From assembly GCF_900078335.1 (NCBI RefSeq), contig NZ_FKBR01000006.1:186001-250000 (forward strand): 64,000 nt of DNA, given 5' to 3'. Position 1 is the first letter of the stretch. Each line of letters begins with the position of its first letter. Source of the stretch: Bordetella trematum (lineage in GTDB: Bacteria; Pseudomonadota; Gammaproteobacteria; Burkholderiales; Burkholderiaceae_B). Of this stretch, positions 39,035-48,156 are shown piece after piece. Both the position numbers and the translations under genes were made by a program. Below the pieces are notes generated by a model, which searched no databases, was not told the origin of the DNA, and saw only the letters and a program-made list of their open reading frames with translations.

Positions 39035-39802
39035 ATGTCAGAATCGATTCAGTACTATGCCGGCGCCCAGACCGCCGCACTATGGCTGCGGCGCGCCCGC
39101 CGCCAACCCGGTGATCGTCTGCCACAAGGCTGCCGGCCACAGACGCAAGGCCAGGCTCTGGCCGTTCAGCAGGCCCAGGCGGCGCTGTCGCTCGTCGCAG
39201 GCGATCCGATCGCCGGCTGGAAATGCGGCCTGCCGCTGGAGGGCGCCCTGCGTCTGGCCCCGATCTATGTCAGTGGCCTGCATCAGGGCGGTGCGCTGGG
39301 CGGGCCTGAAGACATCCTGCGCCTTGAGCCTGAAATCGCCTTTGAGCTGACGCAGGACCTGCCGCCGCGCGACCTCCCCTATTCACGCGATGAGATCGAT
39401 ATGGCGATCGGCAGCGCGCGCCTGGCCCTGGAAATACTCGGCAGCCGCTATCTCGATCCGCACGCCCTGCCCCATTGCGAGCTGCTTGCCGACCATCTGT
39501 TCAATGCGGGCCTGGTTCTCGGGCCCACCGTGGCCCAGCCAGAGCCGGCTGCCATGACCCTTGAGCTCGAGCATGCCGGCCGGGTGCAGACGCTGGCCGG
39601 CCGCCATCCCGACGGCGAACCCCGAGCACCGCTGTACTGGCTGGTGAACTTCCTGCGCGAGAACGGCCTGGGCCTGGTTGCGGGACAGCACATCATCACC
39701 GGTTCGTATGCCGGCTGCCTGGAGGTCCCTGCGCAAGGACAGCTCGCATTACGCTTTGGCGACCTGGGCGCCATGACGCTGGAATTAGGGCTGCGGCGTT
39801 GA
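39035..39802 (+). CDS. 2-keto-4-pentenoate hydratase/2-oxohepta-3-ene-1,7-dioate hydratase-like protein (MhpD family)
   Basis: A 255-residue protein of the fumarylacetoacetate-hydrolase-like superfamily. '[19 protein letters not shown]' and '[19 protein letters not shown]' contain the conserved Lys and the metal-binding Glu pair. '[18 protein letters not shown]' is the typical end motif. The reaction is hydration of a 2-oxo-alkenoate in meta-cleavage pathways or a related decarboxylation. No other pathway gene is adjacent, so the substrate is open. Its stop overlaps the convergent TerC-type gene by 18 bp. Confidence 0.85.
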   Translation: MSESIQYYAGAQTAALWLRRARRQPGDRLPQGCRPQTQGQALAVQQAQAALSLVAGDPIAGWKCGLPLEGALRLAPIYVSGLHQGGALGGPEDILRLEPEIAFELTQDLPPRDLPYSRDEIDMAIGSARLALEILGSRYLDPHALPHCELLADHLFNAGLVLGPTVAQPEPAAMTLELEHAGRVQTLAGRHPDGEPRAPLYWLVNFLRENGLGLVAGQHIITGSYAGCLEVPAQGQLALRFGDLGAMTLELGLRR

Positions 39803-41377
39803 GTCACCCATCTGGGGCGCGCCGCTCTCATCGAGGCGGCGCGCCAGGATCTGGGCGATCCGGCGGCCTTCCATGCGGGTGACTTCGAACTCCCATTCAC
39901 GCCAGCGGACCTTGCCCCCGACGCTCAAGAGATGACCGGCGGCGCGCAAGACGCAGCCAGCCAGGGTGGCATCATCCGGATAGTCCTGTGCCAGTGCCGG
40001 CGCGCCCAGCACACGGGCCGCTTCGGGCGTGGCCAAGCGCCCATCCAGCATCCAGGCGCCGTTCTCCAGCGGCGCGGCCGCAGTCACGGAGTCACCGGTC
40101 TGCTCCGGCAGCTCGCCGGCCACGGCGGTCAGCAGATCCATAGGCGTCACCAGCCCTTCGCACACGCCATGCTCGTCGACCACGATCAGGAGATGATCGC
40201 GGGATTCGCGCATGGCCTGCAGCAGCTTCATGACCGGTACGGTTTCAGGCACGTAGTGGGGTTGACGCGCCAGAGCCACCAGATCCAGGGCGCCCGGCAC
40301 GCGCAGCGGTCCCAGCACGTCTTTGAAGTGCAGCACCCCCACCACGTTGCCAGGGTCGCCGTCGCACAGAGGCAGGCGCGAGTGGCCCGAGGTGAACTTG
40401 CTCAAGACGGTCTCCGGGTCATCCTTGACGTCCAGCCACACAATGTCCCCGCGCGGCACCATGATGCTGCGCAGGTCGCGCTCGCCGATCGAAAGCACCC
40501 CCTCGATCAGATTGCTTTCTTCGGGCGCAAAGTCGAAATCGCTGTCGTCGCTGTTCAGGCTCGGGCGTTCGGCGGCCGACTCCGGTTCGCCGCCGCCGGC
40601 GCGCAGCAGTTTCAGCACCATCTGGGCGGTGCGCTCGCGCCGCCCCAATCCGTGCACATCGCGATTGCGGTTGCGCTGGGCCAGCTGATTGAACAACTCG
40701 ATGAGAATGGAGAAACCGATGGCCGCGTACAGGTAGCCTTTCGGAATATCGAATCCGAGGCCTTCGGCCACCAGGCTGAAGCCGATCATCAGCAACAGGC
40801 CCAGGCACAGGATCACCACGGTCGGGTGGCGGCCCACGAAGGCCATCAGCGGACGACTGGCCAGCATCATGACCAGCATGGCGATGATCACCGCCGTCAT
40901 CATGATGCTCAGGTCCTGCACCATGCCGACTGCCGTGATGACCGAGTCAAGCGAGAACACCGCGTCCAGCACGACGATCTGGGCGATGACCTGCCAGAAC
41001 ACCGCGTAATGCTGCCGGCCGCCGGCCGCGTGGGCGCGCCCTTCGACGCGCTCATGCAGCTCCATGGTTCCCTTGAAGAGCAGGAACAGCCCGCCCAGAA
41101 TGAGAATCAGGTCGCGTCCGGAAATCTCGGCGCCCAGCACGGTAAAGAGCGGCGCGGTCAGCGTCACTACCCAGGCGATGCTGGCCAGCAATCCGAGGCG
41201 CATGACCAGGGCCAGCGTCAGCCCCAGCATGCGTGCCTGGTTGCGTTGGTGGGCGGGCAGTTTGTCAGCCAGGATCGCGATGAAGACCAGGTTGTCGATG
41301 CCAAGCACGATCTCCAGCACGATCAGTGTGGCCAGGCCTACCCAAGCGGTGGGGTCGGACATCCAGTCAAATAACAT
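39785..41377 (-). CDS. TerC-family membrane protein with CBS pair and CorC/HlyC domain
   Basis: A 530-residue protein. The N-terminal 235 residues form the TerC membrane domain with '[15 protein letters not shown]' and '[17 protein letters not shown]', whose paired acidic residues are thought to bind a metal ion. Two CBS domains ('[20 protein letters not shown]' and '[20 protein letters not shown]') and a CorC/HlyC domain follow, as in E. coli YegH and YoaE. The ATG at 41377 has a GAGGA site; two TTG codons before it are less likely. TerC proteins are linked to Mn export and metallation of secreted proteins. The gene has a long leader with a terminator-like hairpin. Confidence 0.9.
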   Translation of the reverse strand: MLFDWMSDPTAWVGLATLIVLEIVLGIDNLVFIAILADKLPAHQRNQARMLGLTLALVMRLGLLASIAWVVTLTAPLFTVLGAEISGRDLILILGGLFLLFKGTMELHERVEGRAHAAGGRQHYAVFWQVIAQIVVLDAVFSLDSVITAVGMVQDLSIMMTAVIIAMLVMMLASRPLMAFVGRHPTVVILCLGLLLMIGFSLVAEGLGFDIPKGYLYAAIGFSILIELFNQLAQRNRNRDVHGLGRRERTAQMVLKLLRAGGGEPESAAERPSLNSDDSDFDFAPEESNLIEGVLSIGERDLRSIMVPRGDIVWLDVKDDPETVLSKFTSGHSRLPLCDGDPGNVVGVLHFKDVLGPLRVPGALDLVALARQPHYVPETVPVMKLLQAMRESRDHLLIVVDEHGVCEGLVTPMDLLTAVAGELPEQTGDSVTAAAPLENGAWMLDGRLATPEAARVLGAPALAQDYPDDATLAGCVLRAAGHLLSVGGKVRWREWEFEVTRMEGRRIAQILARRLDESGAPQMGDSTPQP

Positions 41378-41390
41378 CAACAATCCTCAA

Positions 41391-41429
41391 GAAAAAAGAA
41401 CGCCCCGCCCCGGCGCAGACGCCGCGGGC
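41391..41429 (-). terminator. terminator-like hairpin just before the terC-type start codon
   Basis: On the minus strand GCCCGC and GCGGGGC can pair, with an inner GGCG-TCTG-CGCC stem, and TTCTTTTTTC follows. The element ends only about 14 bases before the ATG at 41377. That placement suits an attenuator of the terC-type gene. It could instead end a transcript from further upstream. Confidence 0.5.
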
Positions 41430-41652
41430 TGAACAGGAATAGATGGAACGATGGCGCGCAGGTCGGCGCGGGGCCGCTCTGGCTGGGGAGGCGGTGCGCA
41501 AGGCGCGCCAGGATGCATGGGTCGGCGCGCACAAGGCGCCGCGTCGAGAAGGAGGCTCGTCTGTCATAGAGAGGGAAAGAGGCGTTGCTGCCCAGCGGCA
41601 AGCCGTGACAACAGGGCTACGCGTCTGTCCCAAATAGCTTTCATCAGGCTGA

Positions 41653-41680
41653 ATATTAGCAAAAAAACTTGCCATGTCCA
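41653..41680 (-). promoter_or_regulatory. predicted promoter for the terC-type gene
   Basis: On the minus strand TGGACA and TAATAT are separated by 16 bases. A start near 41646 would give a leader of about 270 bases that includes the hairpin before the ATG. Confidence 0.4.
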
Positions 41681-42240
41681 TGTCCCGGTGGCAGGCCCGG
41701 GGCGGCTAGGAGAGAGCGCCGTTTAAGTTGTCAGGGACGCGGCCGTTATAAACAGCAAAAAACGCGGGTCAGCCAGGCTGGAACGGGTTGCCAAAGCCAT
41801 GCTTCACGCGGGTAATACTTGTCCTAGATTGCGGAGATATCCCACATTTTCGACGGTTTTATCTGATAACTTACCGGAGCATATGCTGCGATGCCCCATG
41901 GTTTCTTGTGGCTTGCTGTGGTCGCTGCCTGAGCCGCGCTTGTGCTGGTTTGCGCCATCCACGCCGGTCTCATCAGACCATCTCGCCACAGGGATCAGGC
42001 CGCATATCTTGTGCATGGCACGAAATGATCTTGGAAATTTGTGTTCAACCGTATATAAATCAAGATATAAATCGCAAAATAATTTCCCGGACAGCACGAT
42101 CGCGTGCCTCCATCCTGTATCAGGTCGAGGTACCGGCCGGGTGGCAACCGACAACATCAACCCCTAACTTTATGCGCCGCCCCTGAGCCAAAGCCTGTTC
42201 TGCGGCCCTGACGCCCGGCGCGAAGCACCCCCGACTCAGC
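41681..42240. other. gene-free region between the terC-type and REC-EAL genes
   Basis: About 560 bp without a supported gene. Three overlapping frames of 118-132 codons (two on the plus strand, one on the minus strand, 41788-42186) lack ribosome sites and normal codon use. Base composition is mixed and drops in GC around 41830-41880 and 42040-42090, unlike the flanking genes. It presumably contains the promoter of the REC-EAL gene. Confidence 0.45.
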
Positions 42241-43440
42241 ATGAAGCAGCCGGCCATTCTTGTGATCGAAGACCACCCCGCCCAGCGGCTGGTCATGACA
42301 CGCGCCCTCGACGTGCTGGGCTACTCGCGTATCTATCAGGCCCAGGAGGGCAATGATGCGCTGGAGCAGCTGGCCACCCATGGTCCGGCCGATATCGTCA
42401 TCTGCGACGTCCGAACCCCCGGCATGGACGGCACCCAGTTCCTGCGCGAGGCCAGCCGGCGCGGGCAGATCAAGTCCGTCATCCTGAGCAGCGACGTCAG
42501 CAGCGATCTCACCGCCGCCATCCTCCACATGGCCAGCCTGCTGGGCATCCAGGTGCTCGGCGATCTGGGCAAACCGCTCAAGCTCGGTCGCCTGGAATCC
42601 CTGCTGCGCCGCTACGAAGACGACTCGGATCCGCCCGCCAGCGCTTCGCGTGCGCCGGTTTTCTCCGACCCGAGCCCCCGCGAAATCCAGATCGGCCTGG
42701 AGCGCGGGGAGTTCATCGCCTATTACCAGCCCAAGTTCGACATCCGCACCCTGCAGCCGGCCGGCGCCGAGATTCTGGCGCGCTGGGCGCATCCGGAGCA
42801 TGGCTTGCTGCCGCCCTCCAGCTTCATCGAGGCCGTGAAAAACTGTGGCGAGCTCGACCATCTGACGCTAGCGCTGGCCGAACAGGCCATGGCATGCACG
42901 GCCCGTTCCTCAAACGCCGGGCGTGGCGCCAGCCTGGCGCTCAACGTCGAGACCTGCCAGCTCTCCAGCTCCGAACTGTTGCCTGGCCTGATGGCGGGCC
43001 TGGAACGTCACGCCCTGCCTGCCACGGCCCTGACCATCGAAGTCACCGAAACCGGGCTGCTGTCGGTCGAGGCCGCCACGCTCGCAACCCTGGTGCGCCT
43101 GCGCCTGCTGGGCTGCACGGTCTCGATCGACGATTTCGGCACCGGCTTCTCCTCGATGGAGCGGCTGTGCAACCTGCCCTTCAACCAGCTCAAGATCGAC
43201 GCTTCCTTCGTCCAGCGCCTGCCTGGCGATGCGCGCAGTGAAAGCGTGATCGCCGCCACCCTGTCGCTGGCAGATCGCCTGGGCATCAATGTGGTGGCTG
43301 AAGGCATCGAAACCGCCGATCAGCGCAATGCCCTGCTGGACATGCGCTGCGCCCTGGGTCAAGGCTACTGGTACGCCAGCCCCATGTCGGGCGACGAGTA
43401 CGAGGCCTGGCTGTTCAACCCCATGGTCGCCAACACCTGA
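42241..43440 (+). CDS. response regulator with EAL phosphodiesterase output (REC-EAL)
   Basis: A 399-residue cytoplasmic protein. Residues 1-125 form a receiver with acceptor Asp56 ('DIVICDVRTPGMDG') and the distal Lys in 'GDLGKPLKL'. The EAL domain begins near residue 150 with EIL in place of EAL ('GAEILARWAHP'). It keeps the metal and catalytic residues: Asn in 'LALNVETCQL', 'TIEVTETG', 'SIDDFGTGFSSMERL', 'LKIDASFVQ', 'VVAEGIETADQ' and 'GQGYWYASPM'. Phosphorylation should switch c-di-GMP hydrolysis. It resembles Pseudomonas RocR/PvrR. It stands 411 bp upstream of bvgA, co-directional, which suggests a tie between Bvg signalling and c-di-GMP. Confidence 0.93.
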   Translation: MKQPAILVIEDHPAQRLVMTRALDVLGYSRIYQAQEGNDALEQLATHGPADIVICDVRTPGMDGTQFLREASRRGQIKSVILSSDVSSDLTAAILHMASLLGIQVLGDLGKPLKLGRLESLLRRYEDDSDPPASASRAPVFSDPSPREIQIGLERGEFIAYYQPKFDIRTLQPAGAEILARWAHPEHGLLPPSSFIEAVKNCGELDHLTLALAEQAMACTARSSNAGRGASLALNVETCQLSSSELLPGLMAGLERHALPATALTIEVTETGLLSVEAATLATLVRLRLLGCTVSIDDFGTGFSSMERLCNLPFNQLKIDASFVQRLPGDARSESVIAATLSLADRLGINVVAEGIETADQRNALLDMRCALGQGYWYASPMSGDEYEAWLFNPMVANT

Positions 43441-43851
43441 AGCAGGCCGCCGGCACCCGGCGTCCTTTCGCTTTCCTCTTACGCTGTTCATTGGTCCTAT
43501 TCTCGGACCCGCCCCCAGCCCTCTCTGGCTTCCCGCGTCTGCGGGCTGTGCCCCCTTGCCGGGAGGATGGCCGGATGAGACTGGAAGAACCCTCTTAGTC
43601 CTAACTTTTGCCTGCTCCCTGGGGGATCTATCATTTCATCCGATTTTTATTGGTATCGCAGCAATGCACTAATCTGAAATATATAGTGCCATAAAGAGCA
43701 GTTTTCATATATGTAGATATTAATAAATAAATACGGTTTACACGCTTTCAGTCCGCCCCGTACCGTAAAAAAAATACGCCATGGCTCGCTGATTTTTTTC
43801 AAACATAATAGTCCTCGATACAACCGAAAATTTGTGAGGCAGCGCTCCGCC
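43441..43851 (+). promoter_or_regulatory. upstream region of bvgA
   Basis: This 411-bp gap contains no gene that I can support. The left half is pyrimidine-rich on the plus strand with TTTCCTC and TCCTA-like heptads near 43468-43500, reminiscent of BvgA-binding heptads, and a GGTCC/GGACC inverted repeat at 43493-43509. The right half (43640-43830) is strongly AT-rich. Autoregulation by BvgA, known in B. pertussis, would place binding sites here. The site assignment is a guess by eye. Confidence 0.35.
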
Positions 43852-44475
43852 ATGCAAAAAATACTGATTATTGATGATCACCCTGTGATCCGTTTTGCCT
43901 TAAAGGCCCTCATGGAAAGAGAGGGTTTTGAAATCGTAGGTGAAACCGACAACGGGCTTGACGGCATCAGCATGGCCCGCGAAATGTTGCCAAATCTGGT
44001 CATTCTGGATATCGCCATTCCCAAGCTCGACGGTCTGGAAGTGCTGACCCGCCTGCAAGCGCTCGGCTTGCCCATGCATGTCCTGATTCTCACCGGCCAG
44101 CAGCCGGCGCTGTTTGCGCGCCGCTGCCTCAACGCCGGCGCAGCAGGCTTCGTATCCAAGCACGGCAATCTTCAGGAAGTGGTCGATGCCGCAAAGGCCG
44201 TCGTGGCCGGCTACACCTATTTCCCGAAAACCACCCTCAGCGACATCCGGGGCACCGAGCACCAGGACGATGCGATGCTGATCGCCTCGCTCTCCAACCG
44301 TGAGCTGGCGGTGCTGCAACTGCTTTCCCAGGGACTGACCAACAAGGACATTGCCGACAGCATGTTCCTGAGCAACAAAACCATCAGCACCTACAAGACC
44401 CGCCTGCTGCAGAAACTCAACGCCACCACCCTGGTCGAGCTGATCGACCTGGCAAAGCGCAATAACCTGGGGTAG
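43852..44475 (+). CDS. bvgA: BvgA virulence response regulator (NarL/FixJ type)
   Basis: A 207-residue regulator reading as a BvgA ortholog (209 residues in B. pertussis). The receiver has '[20 protein letters not shown]', acceptor Asp53 in '[20 protein letters not shown]' and '[20 protein letters not shown]'. The C-terminal LuxR-type helix-turn-helix is nearly identical to the B. pertussis one ('[20 protein letters not shown]', '[20 protein letters not shown]'). When phosphorylated by BvgS it activates virulence genes such as adhesins and toxins. bvgS follows after 8 bp. Neither side shows the fhaB gene that flanks bvgA in classical bordetellae. Confidence 0.95.
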   Translation: MQKILIIDDHPVIRFALKALMEREGFEIVGETDNGLDGISMAREMLPNLVILDIAIPKLDGLEVLTRLQALGLPMHVLILTGQQPALFARRCLNAGAAGFVSKHGNLQEVVDAAKAVVAGYTYFPKTTLSDIRGTEHQDDAMLIASLSNRELAVLQLLSQGLTNKDIADSMFLSNKTISTYKTRLLQKLNATTLVELIDLAKRNNLG

Positions 44476-44483
44476 CTGGCATC

Positions 44484-47400
44484 ATGCACGACCAGCGGCA
44501 AAGCCGCCTTCAGCGGATCTTGTTGCAATATTGCCTGTGTTTTCTTCTGCTCTGTATCGGTCTGCCCGCCATGGCGACGGCAACCTATCTACCTCTCGGT
44601 TCCAACGTCCAGGTGCCGCGGCTTTCCATCGAACTGGACACCGAGGACTGGCAATGGCTGGCCAGCAACAGGGAATTACGCGTCGGCATTTTCTCTCCAG
44701 ATTTTGCGCCTTTTCAGTTCACATATAGCGGCGCCTTCGCGGGCATAAACGCGGATTATCTAAAGATAATCAGTTACAACCTTGGGCTGACTCCCGTCAT
44801 CGTTTTATATCCTGACCGCGAAAGCGCCTTGCAGGCCTTGCGCGATGGCGCAGTCGATATCGTCGATGATGTCGACGGCGCTCCCCTGGGCGGGGCAGGA
44901 CTGTTAGCCAGCGAGCCTTATATCGTCAACCCCGCCGTACTCGTCACGCGGCGCGGCGCGGCGACGCTGCCGCAGGATTTCGGCGGCCTGCGCGTGGCGG
45001 TGAACCCGCGCAAACTGCTCGCGCCGGGCCAGCGCCAGACCGGATCCTGGGTCAACCTGGCCACGCCATTGCTGGGCCTGAGTGCCGTTGCCTACGGTCA
45101 GGCCGACGTCTATCTGGGCGATCCTCTGTCCGTGGCCTATTACATGGCGGCGGGCATTTTTGAAGATATCGAACTTCAAAAGCGCGATCAGCTCGGGTCG
45201 ATCGGCGGCATGTACACCCTGCGCCACAGCAGCGGACGACTGCGTCATATTCTCAACCAGGCTATCGCCAGCATTCCCGACGTGTGGCGGCAGAATGTGC
45301 TGTATCGCTGGGGGCTGCCGACCGCCTCTTTTCGCGCGGTGTCGCGCCTGCGCCTGACCGAAAGGGAAAAACGCTGGTTACAACGCCAGCATGAAGTGCG
45401 CGTGGTCACGCTCAACGTCTTTCCGCCTTTCTCCATGTACAACCGCAATGCCAGCCGGCCGTCTGGCATGTCGATCGATCTGCTGCAACGGCTGAGTGAT
45501 CTGACCGGCTTGCGGTTTGTCTACCAGGGGGTCGACACTGCGGCCGAGATGCAGCAGGCGCTCGTGAGCGGCGCGGCAGACATGGGCGCAGGAATGTTCT
45601 GGAGCGCCGCGCGCGACGCCTCCCTGGACTTCAGCACGCCCTACCTGACCTCGGCAGTCGTGCTGGTCGGACGACGTGGCGACCCCGCGCTCTCGGCCGA
45701 CGCCACCTATGCCGGCCGACGCATTGCAACCGTCACGGGCAGCTCCTCGCTGGCCCAGCTGCGCGATCATTATCCCCTGGCCAAGGTCGTCCCGGTGGCC
45801 AGTCCCAATGAGGCCTTGCTGGCCGTCCTGGACGGGCGGGCCGACATGGCGATCCAGAGCCAGTTGGCGGCCAATTTCTATCTGCGCAATTATTTTCGCG
45901 ACGAGCTGGAGATTCTCGCCGCATTCAATATCGCGCCGGCCCGGCTGGCTTTCGCCTTCGGTCGTCAGCAAGATGAATTGCAAAGCATCATCAACAAGGC
46001 CCTGGCGCTGCTGCCGGCTGACGAGCAGATTTATGTGCTTAACCGCTGGCGCGCGCAGGCGCCGCCGCAAATCAATACCTGGTATGCCTATCGGACTGAA
46101 ATTTATCTGCTGATCGGCCTGGCATTTGCTTCCGCGCTCATATTCCTTGCATGGATTTTCTATCTGCGCCTGCAGATAAGAAAAAGACGCCGTGCCGAGC
46201 GCGCGCTCAACGATCAGCTCGCCTTCATGCACGTGCTGCTCGATGGAATTCCTTATCCGGTCTTTGTCCGCGACCTCGAAGGCCGAATGGTGTTGTGCAA
46301 CCGCAGCTATCTGCAGGCTTTCAATGTGGCCGAGGCGGAGGTGCTGGGCCGCAAGATCACGGAGTCGCCCAGTGCTGAGCAGCAGGCCGAACAGGCCGCC
46401 CAGGTTCATCAGCAGTATCTGGATGTCATGCATGGTTCCCAGGGGGCCGTATTCCAGGACATGGAAATCGACATCGATGGCAGAAAGCGCTATCTGTATC
46501 ACTGGATGCTGCCTTACACCGACTCGCTCGGCCACGTGGCCGGGATGATCGGCGGCTGGACGGATCTGACCGAACGCACCGAACTGTTGCACCAGTTGCA
46601 GGAAGCCAAAGAGGACGCGGATGCCGCCAGCCGGGCCAAGACGACCTTCCTGGCTACCATGAGCCATGAGATCCGCACCCCCATGAACGCCATCATCGGC
46701 ATGCTGGAGCTGGTGCTGCGTCGCGAGCCGGATCCGGTGGCCGATCGCGATGCCCTGCAGGTGGCGCCAGCCTGCGGCAGGTGGCCGAGAACCTCATCAA
46801 CGTCTTTCAGGGTCTGGCGCGCCAGCGCAACCTGACCCTGGCGCTGCATCGCGAACAGAGCGATGAGCAGGATGTCGAGATCGACGCGGCCCGACTCAAG
46901 CAGGTGCTGGCCAATCTGATCAGCAACGCCCTTAAGTTCACCGAGCATGGTGGCGTCACCCTCACCTTGCGCCAGCGCCGTCTCGACAGCGGCCTGGCCC
47001 AGATCGAGTTGATGGTCGACGACACCGGCCCCGGCATCAACGCCGCCGACCGGCGCAAGCTGTTCGAGCCGTTCACCCAGATCCGCCCGGCCGGCGACGA
47101 AGAGCAGCACATCTCCGGCACGGGCCTGGGGCTGGCCATCAGCCGCCGGATCATCGACGCCATGGGCGGCAACCTTGATCTCAGCAGCATTCCCGGCAAG
47201 GGCACCCGCATCGAGATAACGCTCACTGCCCCGTTGCTGGCCTGCAGCAGCTATGGCGCAAGCGCAGCGGAAGCGACGCCCAGGGAGGGCGCATCACGCC
47301 GTCTGAAAGTGCTGGTCATCGATGATCACTCCCCCAACCGCATGCTGCTGAGCCAGCAACTGGCTTTTATCGGCCACGACGTCCAGGAAGCCGCCGACGG

Positions 47401-48085
47401 GCGGCAGGGGCTGGCCGCCTGGCAGGCGCAACCCTTTGATGTCGTGCTGACCGACTGCAATATGCCCGGCATGAGCGGCTATGCCCTGGCCCGGGAAATC
47501 CGCCGCCTGGAAGCCGAACAGGGGCGCGCGCGTACCGTCATCCTGGCGGTGACGGCCTCGGCCCAACCCGAAGAGGCCGAGCGCTGCCGTCAGGCGGGCA
47601 TGGATGGATGCCTGTTCAAGCCGCTCGGCGTGGACACCTTGCGCGACCGTCTGGCCGGGCTGGCGCCCGCAGGCCCTGCCTGCGCGCCGCCCATACGCAA
47701 GGAGTCTGCGACAGCGGTCGGGCCCTTGTGCTTCGCGCCGCAGCAGCTGCACCAACTGACTCAGGGCGATGCCGCGCTGACGCAGCGCATCGTGCAGGCT
47801 CTCATCGAGACCAACCGGGAAGATGCAGACGCATTGCGTCAGGCACTGGAAAACCGCGATCATGCCCTGCTGGCCGACCATGCCCACCGGATTGCCGGCG
47901 GTGCGCGGGTCGTCGGCGCCGAGGCGACGCTGAAGGCCGCCCGCAAGCTGGAAGACGCGGCGCCAGACTGCGACGACGCCCAGGCCGCCGCCCTGACAGC
48001 CCGTCTGCTGGAGGACCTGGCGCAACTCGAGCAGGCCCTGCAGGACTGGCTGGCCGGCGCAGGTCCGCAGGCCCCGCCGGCTTGA
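44484..48085 (+). pseudogene. bvgS: bvgS hybrid sensor kinase, broken by a deletion/frameshift in the dimerisation domain
   Basis: Frame one (44484-46835) encodes a signal peptide, two Venus-flytrap domains (about residues 50-285 and 300-535), a membrane helix near 545-565, a PAS domain (about 580-695) and the H-box with His728 ('[20 protein letters not shown]'), matching His729 of B. pertussis. After Ala761 (near 46764) it shifts out of frame and ends. The rest reads in another frame from about 46765 to 48085: 'NLISNALKFTEHGG', 'DDTGPGI' and 'GTGLGLAI' of the ATPase, the receiver ('VVLTDCNMPGMSGY') and the Hpt domain ('HAHRIAGGARVVGA'). The expected second helix with the DILD.(S/A)KIEAG motif is absent. 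Total length is about 38 codons short of the 1,238-residue B. pertussis protein. No working phosphorelay is expected. Confidence 0.85.
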
Positions 48086-48156
48086 CAGGCGCATGGGGCT
48101 CGGGGAATCTTCTGGCTTCGGGTTGTTCTCAAACCCTCGCAGGATTTCCCGCGCTC

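Noticed and set aside
41377-41681. Minus-strand frames in the terC leader and a possible yybP-ykoY manganese riboswitch
   Set aside because: The frames have no coding character. The conserved riboswitch core bases were not found by eye, so only the hairpin and leader length are reported.
41788-42186. Three overlapping open frames (plus and minus strands) upstream of the REC-EAL gene
   Set aside because: They lack ribosome sites and known motifs, have unusual residue composition for this genome, and overlap each other on both strands.
46781-48085. The second bvgS frame as an independent histidine kinase gene starting at GTG 46781
   Set aside because: It begins in the middle of the kinase domain, has no ribosome site and no His-containing dimerisation helix. 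It is the downstream half of bvgS.
47608-48156. N-terminal extension of the MFS frame overlapping the end of bvgS
   Set aside because: This part is a shadow of the bvgS Hpt region. The ATG at 48157 begins a normal MFS N-terminus.
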